From Ypsolopha sequella (lineage: Eukaryota > Arthropoda > Insecta > Lepidoptera > Ypsolophidae), in the NCBI GenBank assembly GCA_934047225.1, contig OW203987.1:7157501-7221500 (forward strand): a DNA stretch of 64,000 bases, given 5' to 3'. Of the stretch, positions 41,150 through 53,800 are shown in pieces; position 1 is the stretch's first letter; each line of letters starts with the position of its first letter. The notes beneath the pieces were generated by a model. The model saw only the letters and a list, made by a program, of their open reading frames with translations. It searched no databases and had not been told where the DNA came from. A program made the translations under genes and the position numbers.

Positions 41150-41647
41150 AATTATTTACACATTTATTTTAGCCCTTCCTTTCGATGTGACATTCTTTGT
41201 TCTTTCCCTGCACCCTTCTTAAGATTCAAAGTAAAATTAATTGAAGAAGTGATTGAGTTACGTTATGTTTCACATTTCATGCGCTAAGTTTTTTACCTTT
41301 CAGAGAAAGACAAGTCAGCTGGAAACCACTGCCAAAAAATGCCGGTCATATACAACCAGTGACTTTTCAATGATCAGATGTTTATAAAAAATTTTAGCAA
41401 CACATAAAGTTATTTCTGTTTTTGGCACCATTTCGTTAGGTATTACGAAAAGGACATACAATCTTCACAATATACTTATTGTAAGTTCAAAAATGACTTA
41501 AGTGCAATGTAGATTTTAATCTTAAAATTAGACTCGTTCTGAATCGTTTCGCGCGCATTTTGGCGGACGCGATTTTCAACTTTAGGAAAGTTAGTCTACG
41601 GGTTATAATTGCAAAGCCGCTGTGCGCCTAAGGAAGGCCTCGTCTTA

Positions 41648-41944
41648 ACACCCAGTGTATATGTATGTCGTGGCCATATCGTAGAATGACCATTTCATGA
41701 TCTGGTTGGCCATATCGTATTTCTGTTAAAATTGGGACGGTCGCCTCGCTCCGCTCCGCTTCGCTCGGCTCTCCAAATTTTTTTACATGTAAACCTAACA
41801 CGCCCCTACTCGCTCTGCTACGCTTCGCTCGTCGTCGCACCTATTTTTTACTTTTGGTGAAAGATTTTTTATTTCATACTTAACAATCTGCCTAACCAGA
41901 TCATGAAATGGTCAATTCTACGATATGGCCACGACATATACATA
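41648..41944. mobile_element. Hairpin MITE with GC-rich loop
   Basis: GTATATGTATGTCGTGGCCA through CATTTCATGATCTGGTTGGC is mirrored by its complement ending near 41944. The loop holds CTCGCTCCGCTCCGCTTCGC and a CGCTCTGCTACGCTTCGCTC run, typical of several insect MITE families. Confidence 0.8.
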
Positions 41945-42105
41945 CCCCTTTCCCATGGTGAAGGAAAACACTTAGAGGTAAACCTGCATGCCCTAAATAG
42001 AGTGTATTTGTGCCCGAAGTACGGCGGATGGATGTTGAAATCGTTGGTGAAAAAAGGGTGTTAGCAGTGACTGTTCTCGTCATAGAGTGCACAGTCGGAA
42101 ATAGT
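41945..42105 (+). repeat. SINE body fragment
   Basis: GTGAAGGAAAACAC, AAACCTGCATG and GTGCCCGAAGTACGGCG match the SINE at 32088 and the fragment at 63410. Confidence 0.6.
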
Positions 42106-42107
42106 CG

Positions 42108-42455
42108 GAAATTGCCGAAATTTTCTTACAGATTTCCATTAAGTATTTACTTTTTGTTTGAAAGTTGATTTCAAGGTTTTACATCTACGTATTAAATTTT
42201 GTTTTTATTATCAGTTTATTAAATCAAAACAGTTCATCCTAAATGCCATCCATTTCCATGATAAGTTTCGCAATATTTTTTAACAGCTGACACTTTTCAA
42301 AAATTAAATTAATGTTGCTGTTAGCTAATGTTGTCTCATTCATATACATAAAAAATAACAGAATTTGGATTTGTCATTCCTAAAAAAATGCAAAAATGTT
42401 AGTACTGAAAATTTAGTTTTGTTCAAATTCTCTATAGAAAACGGCAATTTCATAT
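42108..42455. mobile_element. GAAATTGCCG-terminus MITE, copy 1
   Basis: GAAATTGCCGAAATTTTC at the left and GAAAACGGCAATTTCATA at the right. Interior TTTTACATCTACGTATTAAA is shared with 56754-57140 and 61222-61579. Confidence 0.8.
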
Positions 42456-43046
42456 GTATAATTATAATTTGTATTATGATTAATTATTATAATTATAAAT
42501 AAACAAATCACCTATTATAATTTGTTTCTAACAGAGCTCCTCGTTGTGGGACAGAACCACGGATAAACAAAGAGCGGATTATTTCCCAACTAGTTTCACC
42601 TTAACGGCATTATCAAGGCATGAACACTGTGTATGGATAGAGGTAATATAGCGATATTTATATAAACACTATTACAAGTGTTTTATTCATCCAAGGTGAT
42701 GTTTCACCATGAGCCCACAATCGCATAAAGAGCAGATGGTTCCCTGTTGACATTATTTGCAGCTTGTTGACTATACAGACCAAATAAGGAGTCAAAACAG
42801 AGTTGTCCCATACAGATATCCGCCACACACCACCCGCGCCTGCATCCTTCCGAGGCCGTCTCCCAACCCCAAAGCTTAGTAGTGCGCACTCCCAGCCCAG
42901 CTGTACTTCCAATTTGCGGACAAAGTTAAACTGACGAGAGGAGGTGAATTTTTTGCCTTATCTCCCGGTATAGAGTAGCGTAGGTAGGTAAGTATATGTT
43001 TATATTTTGATTGTCTCCACTTGATGAATCTGGAAACTCATCTTAA

Positions 43047-43459
43047 GGGGCTGCACAATGCTAAAATTCAGTCTTGCTCTAACGCTTTTGTTCTTTAACT
43101 GTCTATCCTGCTTTAATCAGATGCCGCGCACGCAAAACTTAAGTTATTTTGAAATCACGGCTACATTAGGACATTAACTATAATTTCTTTAGGTAATAAA
43201 TATGTTTTTTTCTAGTAAGTATCATCGTGTGTTGGTTTCGTTTCAGTCGGTTTTGATATACGGAAACTGAATCGTTTTTTTCGTGTAATTCATGCCTTTT
43301 TAAAAGTTTTATAATTAAAAGAAGACTGAAAGTATGTTTATTTATGAAGTGTAATTAATAGAGTAAAAAAACACGCCACATTTTTTTTTCAAATTTTTAC
43401 CATCTACATTGATGGAACTGAATTCAATGCAAGATTGTTGTTTAGCATTGTGGAGCCCC
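43047..43459. mobile_element. TTAA-flanked piggyBac-type MITE
   Basis: TTAA at 43043-43046 and 43460-43463; ends GGGGCTGCACAATGCTAAA and the complement GCATTGTGGAGCCCC. 413 bp without a transposase. A fragment of the interior recurs at 48180-48265. Confidence 0.88.
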
Positions 43460-44289
43460 TTAAATTGCTCTTCTGCTTGAATCTTTGATTAAATGCACTT
43501 GTACACAATTAGGCAACTTTACTTTATTATCAAAGGACTTAGAACTATCAAATTACTCGATCACGTAGGGTTACCAACCAACGAAGCGCTCTCAATATTT
43601 TAGGATTAAGGTTTGTAATTTATTCAATAAAACGACAATTTGTTTTGTAAATTTTATTTATTCGTGGAGTAAACATAAAAATCGATGTCCGATATTCGGC
43701 GATGTATTTTACATTCATTCTTATCGATATTTCATAACACAGGCACTTCATCAACATTTCTAGATAAAAATGTTTTAAACTAATAATAATATAAATTATT
43801 CACAATTATAATAAATATAAATAGAGCTATAATAAACCTACCTATTATCTTACATGATTATGTTGTTTATGCAATAAATTAGAAAGTTTGTCTAAATATA
43901 AACATCAGCTAAGGCGTAAGACATTTATCTGAACAACATAAAAAATATATTTGTAAAAAATTAACGTAACGATTATTTGGAATTTCAAATGGTTACCCAT
44001 TTCATAGATCTTTTTAACACGAGCTCATTATAGCTTTTGGAGACAACTATAAAAATATTTATAGAACAGGTAAACGAGTATACGAACGTTTCCAATCGAA
44101 ATCTCTTAAATATCACATTGATGGCCATCGAAATTCTTGTCCAAGAAATCAGACACGGCCTCTTTAATCTGAAATTTTTCGAAAGGAATCTATAGTATAG
44201 TTGAGTTTCTAGGAGTGTACAAATGTTGGAGTGGCAGTCTCTGTTGGGAGCCAAGCTTGCAAAACTTCTTGGTATTCTATACCGGGGGC

Positions 44290-44295
44290 TTTATT
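44290..44295 (-). terminator. Candidate aquaporin poly(A) signal AATAAA
   Basis: AATAAA on the minus strand, 465 bases downstream of the aquaporin stop. It overlaps the edge of a hairpin repeat (44292-44416), so it may have been supplied by that repeat. Another AATAAA lies near 43665. Confidence 0.3.
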
Positions 44296-44416
44296 GTCTA
44301 ACATCTATCGCTATAATTTTCAAACGTATCGTGGTTGGCTAGAAATGACTCCACACATAATTTCTAGCTAATCACGATACATTTGAAAGCAATATCGATA
44401 GATGTTAGACAATAAG
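44292..44416. mobile_element. 125-bp perfect-type hairpin MITE
   Basis: TTATTGTCTAACATCTATCG through GGTTGGCTAGAAAT is followed after 15 bases by its near-complement ending GATGTTAGACAATAA. The whole element is one stem-loop within the aquaporin 3' flank. Confidence 0.85.
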
Positions 44417-44759
44417 GGGGCAGGTCTTTTTAAATTTAAAAGTTATGCGTTTAGCTGTGGCCTTTCTGTTTGCTAATTACGGCTCTGCGATTCTCTCGAA
44501 TTTCATGTCAAAAAAACATCAATAGTTGAGGTTACGGACAACCAAGGATTAGAAAGCAACAATCAAACGTTTGGAAATTGCTGCGATTAGGATAAAATAG
44601 ATGTCGCTTAAAACGTCCACCTCCTTGCGATATCCATGGGGCCTTCATTCGATTGACAACCGGGGTGCTATGGGCTACTAGTAGTCTACCACTCCAACAT
44701 AGTAAGTACTCTTCGAGAGTTGAGTCGAGACGCGATGATTCGAAGATCGGGATGTAGTC

Positions 44760-44864
44760 TTAGAAGTCGTACGAACCGCTCTCTCCAACCTTGCCGATGC
44801 GTAGGACGAACCTGTAGATCAGACCTGCCAGCACGCCGCCGAGGATTGGGCCTATCCAGTACAC
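44760..44864 (-). CDS. Aquaporin terminal coding exon
   Basis: Acceptor CCTCAG, then 34 codons starting [20 protein letters not shown] (helix 6) and ending SGSYDF with TAA at 44760-44762. The terminal Asp-Phe tail is common in insect DRIP proteins. Confidence 0.93.
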   Translation of the reverse strand: MYWIGPILGGVLAGLIYRFVLRIGKVGESGSYDF

Positions 44865-47800
44865 CTGAGGAAATATACACATTGTAGGTTTGGACAAATA
44901 CTTTTCTTAAATTAAAATTAAAATGAACATTAAATTGATTTTATTTATTCAGGGGCCCTGGATCTCTAAGTCCGGGCATGTGTGCTCATGTGCTGTACAT
45001 TCTAAATTAGAATTGGTTCAAAACCAGGCAAGCATATACATCTGCCAATGGTGTGCTGTAACAGTCCAAAAAGACCAGGGTCTGTGGTAGGGCTAGTTAC
45101 ATTCACATTATAATATTGTCTAAGTGAGCGGTTTTGCGACATTAAAAACTTAGGTACTATTGCGGATAATCTAAATAATTAAAAAAAAGGCCCACTTTTT
45201 ATGCATCAAAACCGATTCGATTATTTTGCCCTAGGGCTTTATTATTATTATTTTTTTTTAATTTGTTTGCAATGGTTGGCTAACCTGCAGCCTTTCCTGT
45301 GTACCATAGATGTTATACTTTTTTCCACTGTTTAACGGCTCTGGATACAATCCTTATGAGCCAATTATAATTGAAAGTTTACAAGATTATATTTGTTTTC
45401 ATTTCCTCACACTAGCATTGAAAAACGTAGTATGATACACGGGCGTAAGAGCAATAAATTACTTGGTTACGTTTAAAACACTCGCTACGCTCGTGTTTTA
45501 AATCGTCCTCGTAATTTATTCCTTTGCGCCCTTTTAGCATAAACTACTATTATATTCTTCTTAATTAACATAAATTAACAAACCTATGATGCTGTTAGAT
45601 CACCAGGTGATCCATCTCAGCATCACAATAATCTTGGGGCACGGCAGTGGCTAAATCAGCAGCTTGTACACAGTGGCGTGCACAGAACTTTTTTCCGGAA
45701 AAGCAGTCAAAAGGTCAAGATTGACAATAAAAAAATATGAATTTTTTTTAATAACACTTTGAAAAAAAAAGTTTTCATGACGCGGTAGGCACTGCCTACC
45801 CTAGAGTGAACATTTTCATACAAACTTTTTTTTTTTCAAAGTGTTATTTAAATTTTTCATATTTTTTTTATTGTCGTACTTGACCTTCTGATTGCTTTTC
45901 CGGAAAAAAGTTCTGTGCATGTACAGCCCTTTTTGCTTATAAAGTTAAAAATTCCTTTAAAATTCATAATTTGGTGCCTTTAATCTCTATATGTGTCAAC
46001 AATATATATTATTTCAATAATATCTATGATAAATAACATAACTTAAATGATAGGGGTTTTATTATTTTTATTGTAGAAGTATTTTTAATCATATATTTAA
46101 ATAAGTAGCTATGAATAATTGTACCAGCAGCTAATATACAATACATATGAGGAAATAAACACTCGCTAGGAAGTATGTAGAGTTTTTTACACAATAGCTC
46201 ATATGTTTTCACAAATGGCTCGCATGTCACAATATTCCAGCGTTACAGAAATAAACACATACAACTATAAAACATGTCGGATCTAACGAACAATCTATTC
46301 AAAATATCGTCAGTCCATCACGCTTATGCAACTACCTCTTGGACTATTATTGACAGGCACGTATCCAGGATTTGGTTTTAGGGGAGACCATAAGAAATTC
46401 ACCATTAACGAGCCCATCTACTACATGAAGATTTTTTGAATATCAATTGCGTTTAATAAGCTAAACACAGTAGTAAAACCATTTTTTCGATATCTCAAAA
46501 AAATTCGAAGTTATTGGCAATCAAAGTGAGCTTAACGGCATGTCTCGTGACGTCATCTGACACGATTTCATATTAAAAGTAATAAATATAGCTATCGCTA
46601 ACTTCAGTAATAATGGGAATTTTTCAAAAAGTTTTGCACTTTGCTATGACTAATTCATCAGTTACTATAAAAAATATACTGATATTTCACTAAAGGAGAC
46701 GTGTCCATGTTAAAAATTACACAGTCTTTTAATAAAGTTGTATATTCTCCTCATGGCTCATGATTTGTTTGCAGTTGACAAACATCTGTGTGATGGTCTA
46801 CTCAACTTTATTTTTCTTTTTTCAAGCATCGACTATGCAGAATACATAGTGCTATATAGTTAGAGGGGTTCGGACACCCTGAGCCCCCCTGGATACCTGC
46901 CTGATGAACTGATGATACAAATACTTATGGAATCTTCGTCATCAGGAATAAAGGCGGTTTTTAAACAATCCCCGACGTATGTAGATCTTGCCTGGTAACT
47001 GGCATGTGAGAGTTTTGAAAACAATAGGGATATCACACCGAACGAATGACTCTATCAGTACAGTAGAGAGATAAAGATAGTCTATTTGTTTTCCGGCTTG
47101 TTAAAGTATTGTAATAAATCACTGGACATCGTCAGAAAATGAAAGTAAAACTTTCTTCGAGAAAGGGATGTCGGGATTCTGAAGAGAGTGCGTCGTTGTC
47201 ATGCGGGCTTTGTATGAATCAAAGACGAATAAGGCTATGCCTACTTAGGCAACACCTAATTTAGATAACACAGCAAAGAGTTCCGTCAGTCGCGCTTGCC
47301 AGTAATAATAAAAAAAAACCAAGGGTTGATGAAATAGTAGATTATGCAGTAAGGGAATAAAGCAGTGTCTTACGTCACGGGCGGCATATTGAACGGAGTT
47401 AACTCCTGAGCGTAGCGAGGGAGTTATATAGAGTCCTGAGTAAAGCGAGGGGTTCAAGCTGCCCAAGACAAAGACAGGCTTTATTTCAGAGGAGCATACT
47501 CTACTTTTCACACCTTCTGCGAGACAATAAAAAGCTAGAAATTTTTTATCAACATTAATAATTCAATAAAATTCACTGACAATCACAGCACCAAACACCG
47601 TCTTTTGTTTCACATTCTTTGTAAACGCTTTTTTTCTTTTTTTGAATTCTGCTTATGGTGGCCAGTTCGATTTTCGAACAAACCTCTTTACAATCCCATA
47701 TGGGCATTTGTTTTCCACGAGTTTCCACACGAATTTGACGTTCCAAATTTAAATCACTTTAATCCCTAGGGATTTTCATATAACTTTATATCCCTTGAGA

Positions 47801-50800
47801 TATAATGCGTTACTTTACGTTGAGGTTGCATGATATGTAATTGGACATTGTCGAGCAGGTGGTGTGAAAAGTGTTTTTGCTTCAGTTGTACCTCCGAACG
47901 ATGACGCATTATTCGGAAACAGATAGCTGCGTAAATAGTTTTATGGTTTGTTTGTTACTTAAGGATTTTTAAGCTAATTATATTTACCCACTGTATAGGA
48001 AAAAGATAATAAGTAACAGGAAATCCTGCGACCTTTATTTATATATTGTCATATTCTATGTGTATATAATACATAAACAACGCGGCCCTCAATAGGTTAA
48101 ATTTAGTACCTACTCGAACATTATGTATTGTCAAGTAGACTACGAAACAGTTCTGCTCTAATAATTTTGTAAATAATTTTGTTTTTTAAATGTCTATCCT
48201 ACTCTAATTAAATGCCGCGCATTCAAAACTTTAGTTATTTTGAAATTGCGACTTTAAGGCCCTTAATACCACCAAATGGGTACTTTCTAAAGCCTACTCC
48301 TCTTTTATGGCCAAACCAAAAATATTGAAAAAAATGTATTATGGATTATCAACTCTAGGACAACATATGCAACATTTTTCTTTTTCGTACCACCAAAAAT
48401 TCTATATGAAAAATTTTTTCAACTGAATGGTGTTTTTTAGCTTGAATTTCCTACTGCTCCTAAGCGGCTTAGGTGATTTAATTTATTTATGCTTTGATAA
48501 ATAGATAAACTTAATAGCTATAAATATAACATAGAATTAATCAATCGAACAATGACGCCCATGTGAAAAGTATTATTTTCTCCTATTTTGCCCTTTCAAG
48601 GACGCAGCGAGCGTCGTAACAGCCACCACGCATTGTGCACTGATTTGAACGTTATTTCAATATCGTTTCCGTCGATATTCATACAGACAAACATCGAGCT
48701 GCTAATTTGGCGATTGTAATCGCCTTAAGGGGCAGGTAGCCGCTAACGACCTTGAGTCGACCTGTGTCGGTACAAATATCAACAGTAACTATATTGAAAT
48801 ACCGTTCATATTAGCGCGCACTGCGTTACGACGTCTCTGGATCTCCAGATAGTGCAAAGTAGGAGAAAATAATACTTTTCACATCGACGCGATGAGCGGG
48901 AAAAAAATATAATTTTATATGGACAAATATTGTAAATATTTTAGTCTGAAATTAATTATTTGATTTGATTTGATTAGGTACATGTATACTCATACCAAAC
49001 AAAAAAAAATAAAAAAAAATCTGGGCCGCGGCTTTTTTATAATCGTATGCCGTTTAGGTTACACAACAACAAAAATTCATTTTGTGTCTATCCCTTTGGC
49101 TAAGAAACGCAGCGTATCCAAATGTATCCAAAAAACTCATGGCGATTCATGATGATGACAAAAAACAGTACTTTTCATATTAAATATAAACATTTTGACA
49201 GCACTTGATTAGTATAGTACACTGGTGAACATAAAAATCGACTCAAGCATTGTTGTTCTACATTTAAGGAAATAACCCAATCATACAAACATAAACATAT
49301 GAAATATATAACATATCATTTTAAAGGTATAGGCCTCCACCTTTGATTAAATGCATTTTTGTCTTAAAGTATTTGCTATACAGGCTGTAATTTTTTTTAA
49401 AGTGATGAATTAATAAATATTGAAATAATCAAATAGCGAAAAATTTAAACAAAAAAACCTTCTTTTACAAAATCATTCATTTATTCATTAATTAAATTTA
49501 ACATTAGTACTTCGTGTTCCCCCCTCTAGCCCTTATAACTGCTTGCAGCCGGTTCTTCATTGACCTAATAAGTTTTTAATTCATTAAATGAATTTCACGT
49601 CCTGTATAGCGAACACTTTTAAACCAAAATGCATTTATTCAAAGGTGGAGGCCTATACCTTTAAAATGATATATTATTTCATATGTTTATGTTTGTATGA
49701 TTGGGTCTCTTCTTCGTGTGGAAACTAAATTAAATTAAATCTTTCCAGTAAGTAGCTACTGTAATAGCTTTGTCATTAGCCTGCATCAGGTCTAAGTGAG
49801 TGCAGGAAGCCGGACACAGTGTGCACGACATGAGATGGTCTGTCGTTTGTGGAACACCGCATAGACAGTGTATGCTAGCATTTTCGGCGGAAATTCCCCA
49901 GCGTTTAAGGTTATCCTTGGACCTTCCGACACGAGCTCTAAGACGATTCAAGGATTTCCATACTAGCCATTTCTGATCGTGGCCCGGTGGGAGATGTTCT
50001 GCGGGTTTTCCCCAGTTAGGGCTTAGATATGGCTGAGGCGCTTGATCCCAAAGAGACAGCCTTGGGTTATATATGATTGGGTTATTCTTTTGAATGTAGG
50101 ACAACAATGCTTGAGTCGATTTTTATGTCCACCAGTGTATATTGTATTCTTATCCTCATATAAACATTTGCTATTAGAGTATATGTATAGATATACGCGG
50201 AAGAGTGGGGTCTTCTGGCACATGCTGTTCTCAGCTTAAAAGAAGACTCCGGTCACCACCTTTCTAATTTTTAAGGGCTTTTAAACAAATAAACTATTCA
50301 TTATTATTATTTATTATTACTTGAACTAAAATTAACGCCTTCAAAATCCGATTCAATAAGCAGATATGCAAAGACAGCAATACAGCCAACGAGGCGATCG
50401 CCCATCTTAGATTCGATCTAACTCTATTAAATCTGGCATTAAATATGCATATGGCGGCGCTTGCGCATAGCGAATTGCTTATAATTTCCGGTGCAATTCG
50501 AGACCGGTCCGAAGCAAGCTTTTCTCTCGCGTGAGGATCTCGGGTGAAAGTGATGCGCCTAATTACAGTTATACCACTCGATACACCGCTATTAGGGTTG
50601 TCTACCATTAGATTTAAGTGTGCTGGGTTATCTCTGAGCACTTGGGTTCGAATTAAAGAAAAACCGGCCAAGTGCGGGCCGGACTCGCGCATGAAGGGTT
50701 CCGTACCATTATCTATAAAAACGGCAAAAAAACATGTCTGTTGTATGGGAGCCCCCTTAAATATTTATTTTATTCTGTTTTTTAGTATTTGTTGTTATAG

Positions 50801-53800
50801 CGGCAACAGAAATATATAATCTGTGAAATTTGAACTGTCTAACTATAACGGTTCATGAGATACAGCCTGGTGACAGACGGACAGACAGACGGAAAGCGGA
50901 GTCTGAGTAATAGGTTCCCGTTGGTTACCCTTTGGGTACGGAACCCTAAAAATTAAACAAAGAGATTTATATTTTAGAAGTACCCTCCTACACTTACATA
51001 AAAAATAAAAGTTGCTAAATATTTTCAAGTTTATAGTTAGTTTTTAAGATTTTTTATGTGTTATTAAGTTACCTTAACTTTTATGTTATGGGAAAAGAAA
51101 TGTATTATTATTTATTTTTAAAGTCTGCAGACAGAAAAAGAACCGGTAAAAAAAATATTTAGACCTGCCTTGATTTTGCTGAATTAATTCTGCATACTAA
51201 TTGGTCCAACCAGAAATATCATTATCTCAATGTCTCAAACACTAACAAAACTTGAAAAACAAGAAAATAAAAAGAAATAAAATCTATTCTTGCCTATTCT
51301 AAAATCATTTTAAATAGGTAAAATTTTCCTGATACATTAGGCGCGAGCGCAATCTAAATTATTCGACTTTCTTTCATACAAGTCTGAGTCTTCAAAACGC
51401 AAGTTTAGTGGTACAGCCCTAACTTCCGTGTCTTCTGTGATAGATGAACCCGATAGCCAGACTGCAGGTTAGCTCTAGCTAAACATGGTGGCAACATTCT
51501 TGCTTCTCATGACGTTAGCTTCCGCGATGGTAATTTGTTAAATTGTATAAAATTTCAATAATACAGTGATGGATGACTATACTATGACTTCTTAGTTTGT
51601 TTAACGCGAATACGTTAATGATGATCGTGTAGCTGTAGTAACCCTAATTTTTTAGGGTTCCGTACTCAAAGGGTAACCAACGGGATCCTATTACTAAGAG
51701 TCTGCTGTCCGTCTGTCTGTTCGTCTGTCACCAGGCTGCATTATGAACCGTGATAGTTAAACAGTTGAAGTTTTCACAGATCATGTATTTCTGTTGCCGC
51801 TATAACAACAAATACTAAAAAACAGAATAAAATAAATATTTAAGGGAGCTCCCATAAAACAGAAATGTTTTTTTGCGGTTTTTATAGATAAATGGTACGG
51901 AACCCTTCGTGCGCGAGTCCGACTCGCACTTGGCCGGTTTTTATTTAAAATTGAAATTTAGTAAATTGCGTTTTTGGGTAGAAGAAACGATAATTCGACA
52001 TTTAAAATTAAAAAAAAATGCTAAAAATTACACGTCAAACTACTTCAGCGTTGAGTTTTTTTTAACTAGAGCTCAAAATTCAAGTTTTCAGTCAAAATGT
52101 AAAAATAGACTTTTTAGATTTTTTAGGCATGACGGATCCTTTCGGTGACAAAGTCTTGTAAAACATGTATTGACAATATGTCAGAACCGTCATATTCTTC
52201 AGGAAAAATGTCTGTTATGTGACAGTTTCGAAACACAAGTTTCGTGGTGCAGCCCTTTAAAAAAAAACTTAACTTGTTGAGAGCAAGCCCGGGTTCTGAC
52301 AGTGAAAACCCCATGCTAGATAAAACAGTGTTATGTCACCTTTACTTAATCTTGACCTTATAAAACTAAAATTTGAAAAGGATCTTACATAACAAAAAAG
52401 CATATTTTCACTTGAGAATACATATGAATCAATTGGACAAAAACACCAAACGTTTACTCATATCATAATGTACCCACGTACCATGGATTAATAGACATAG
52501 ATCGGTATTGTCATTCACATCGTGTACCATTTAAATGTTGAGAATAGGGATCTTCGCCACTCTCCAGCAAATGACGTATTTCCTTACGCTTTCTTTTCTA
52601 CACAATCCTGTGGTAGATCTATACGTACCCAATGCGATGTCCAGTTGCCCATGACGAGAGCAGGTCCGAAGGAACGGGCTGGGTTCATGCTTGATCCGGT
52701 GAATGTGATCTGTCAACAGAAGGTATAAGCTGTTAAAAATGCAATAAAATTATTATTGATAGGTCTTTTTTTGTTTTTGCTGACTGTACAAAATGCTCCA
52801 GGTCGTTTGATGAAGTTTTTTTTTCTACATATCTCCGAATTGATCAAATCTTATTACTCGATACATAGGGCTACCCACGGTGCGTCCATAGTTTACATCT
52901 GTGTCCAATCTGTCCCAATCCCTGTTACATTAGGACGTAAAACTCGTCGGTGAACAATGGGTGTATGAGTGATAATCTACACTTGAAAACACCTCTGACA
53001 CCCTCTCGGAGATCTGTTGTGATTTTAACAGAATCCAGAATCCTCAACTTATACGACACGTACCAAAACTAAGATTGATTGGCCCACGTTTAGAGTTAAT
53101 ACCATAACCGTACAGATACTAAAGCCAATTCTGAAGGCTTTAATTTTAGTTTTAGTGCTGTCAAAGCTTGAAATTATCCAAAGAAATTTAGCTTCTAATC
53201 CTAACTCTTAAGGACTATTTTATATCGAACAAAATTTAGTTTTGACAGCACTAAAACTAAAATTAAAGCCTTCAGAATCGGCTACAATAAAGCCGATTCT
53301 GAAGGCTTTAATTTTAGTTCTGTCAAAACTTAATTTTCTTGATTACAAAATAGTCTTTAAATGTTAGGAACAGAAGCTAAATTACTTTGAAAAAGTTTTA
53401 GTTTTAACAGCACTAAAACTTAAATTAAAGCCTCCACAATCGGCTACAATACCTCTGTAAGGCTTTTATTTTAAGTTATTTGTAGATTATCAGAGAAACG
53501 GACTCTGACTTTACTTTTTGTAATAACTTATGAATATTGTGCTCTAAATTGCTTTCATCACGCATCACTGATGTAACAAATTCACGAGTTACTCTGCGTT
53601 ATATAAATGTTAGATGTATTTTTCTTAACGCGTTTTACAAATTCGGAAATAATACTTTATGCTGTTATCTCTATTCAATTGAGTATGAATTTTTGATCGT
53701 TGTGGCTCTGGTTGGTAATTATAATGAATAATGATGTAGAAATGATAAAGCAATTTATAAGGTTCCATCTAAAAACAGCATCTATTTTTTAAAATATGTT

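Larger units (their letters stand above)
40158..41224. repeat. 1.07-kb palindrome built on two repeat copies
   Basis: Copies 4 and 5 of the 390-bp repeat face each other across a 155-bp spacer, and the pairing extends 75 bases beyond them: GGGCTAAAATAAATGTGTAA and AAGAAGGGTACAGGGAAAGA on the left have complements on the right up to 41224. The element was therefore duplicated and inverted together with its flank. Confidence 0.88.
43464..44759 (-). other. Aquaporin 3' flank / probable 3' UTR
   Basis: Holds a hairpin MITE at 44292-44416 and two candidate AATAAA signals on the minus strand (44290, about 43665). The mRNA end is not fixed. Confidence 0.5.
44865..52628 (-). other. Largest aquaporin intron (7.8 kb), repeat-filled
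   Basis: Contains repeat copy 6, two fold-back elements, TTAA-type repeats near 48250-48905, a Tc1-like element with a LINE insertion and the 50658/51650 repeat pair. The part 46904-48180 shows nothing I can name. Confidence 0.6.

Noticed and set aside
41740..41850. GC-rich CGCTCCGCTCCGC runs suggesting a promoter or CpG element
   Set aside because: They form the loop of a hairpin MITE with 50-base arms.
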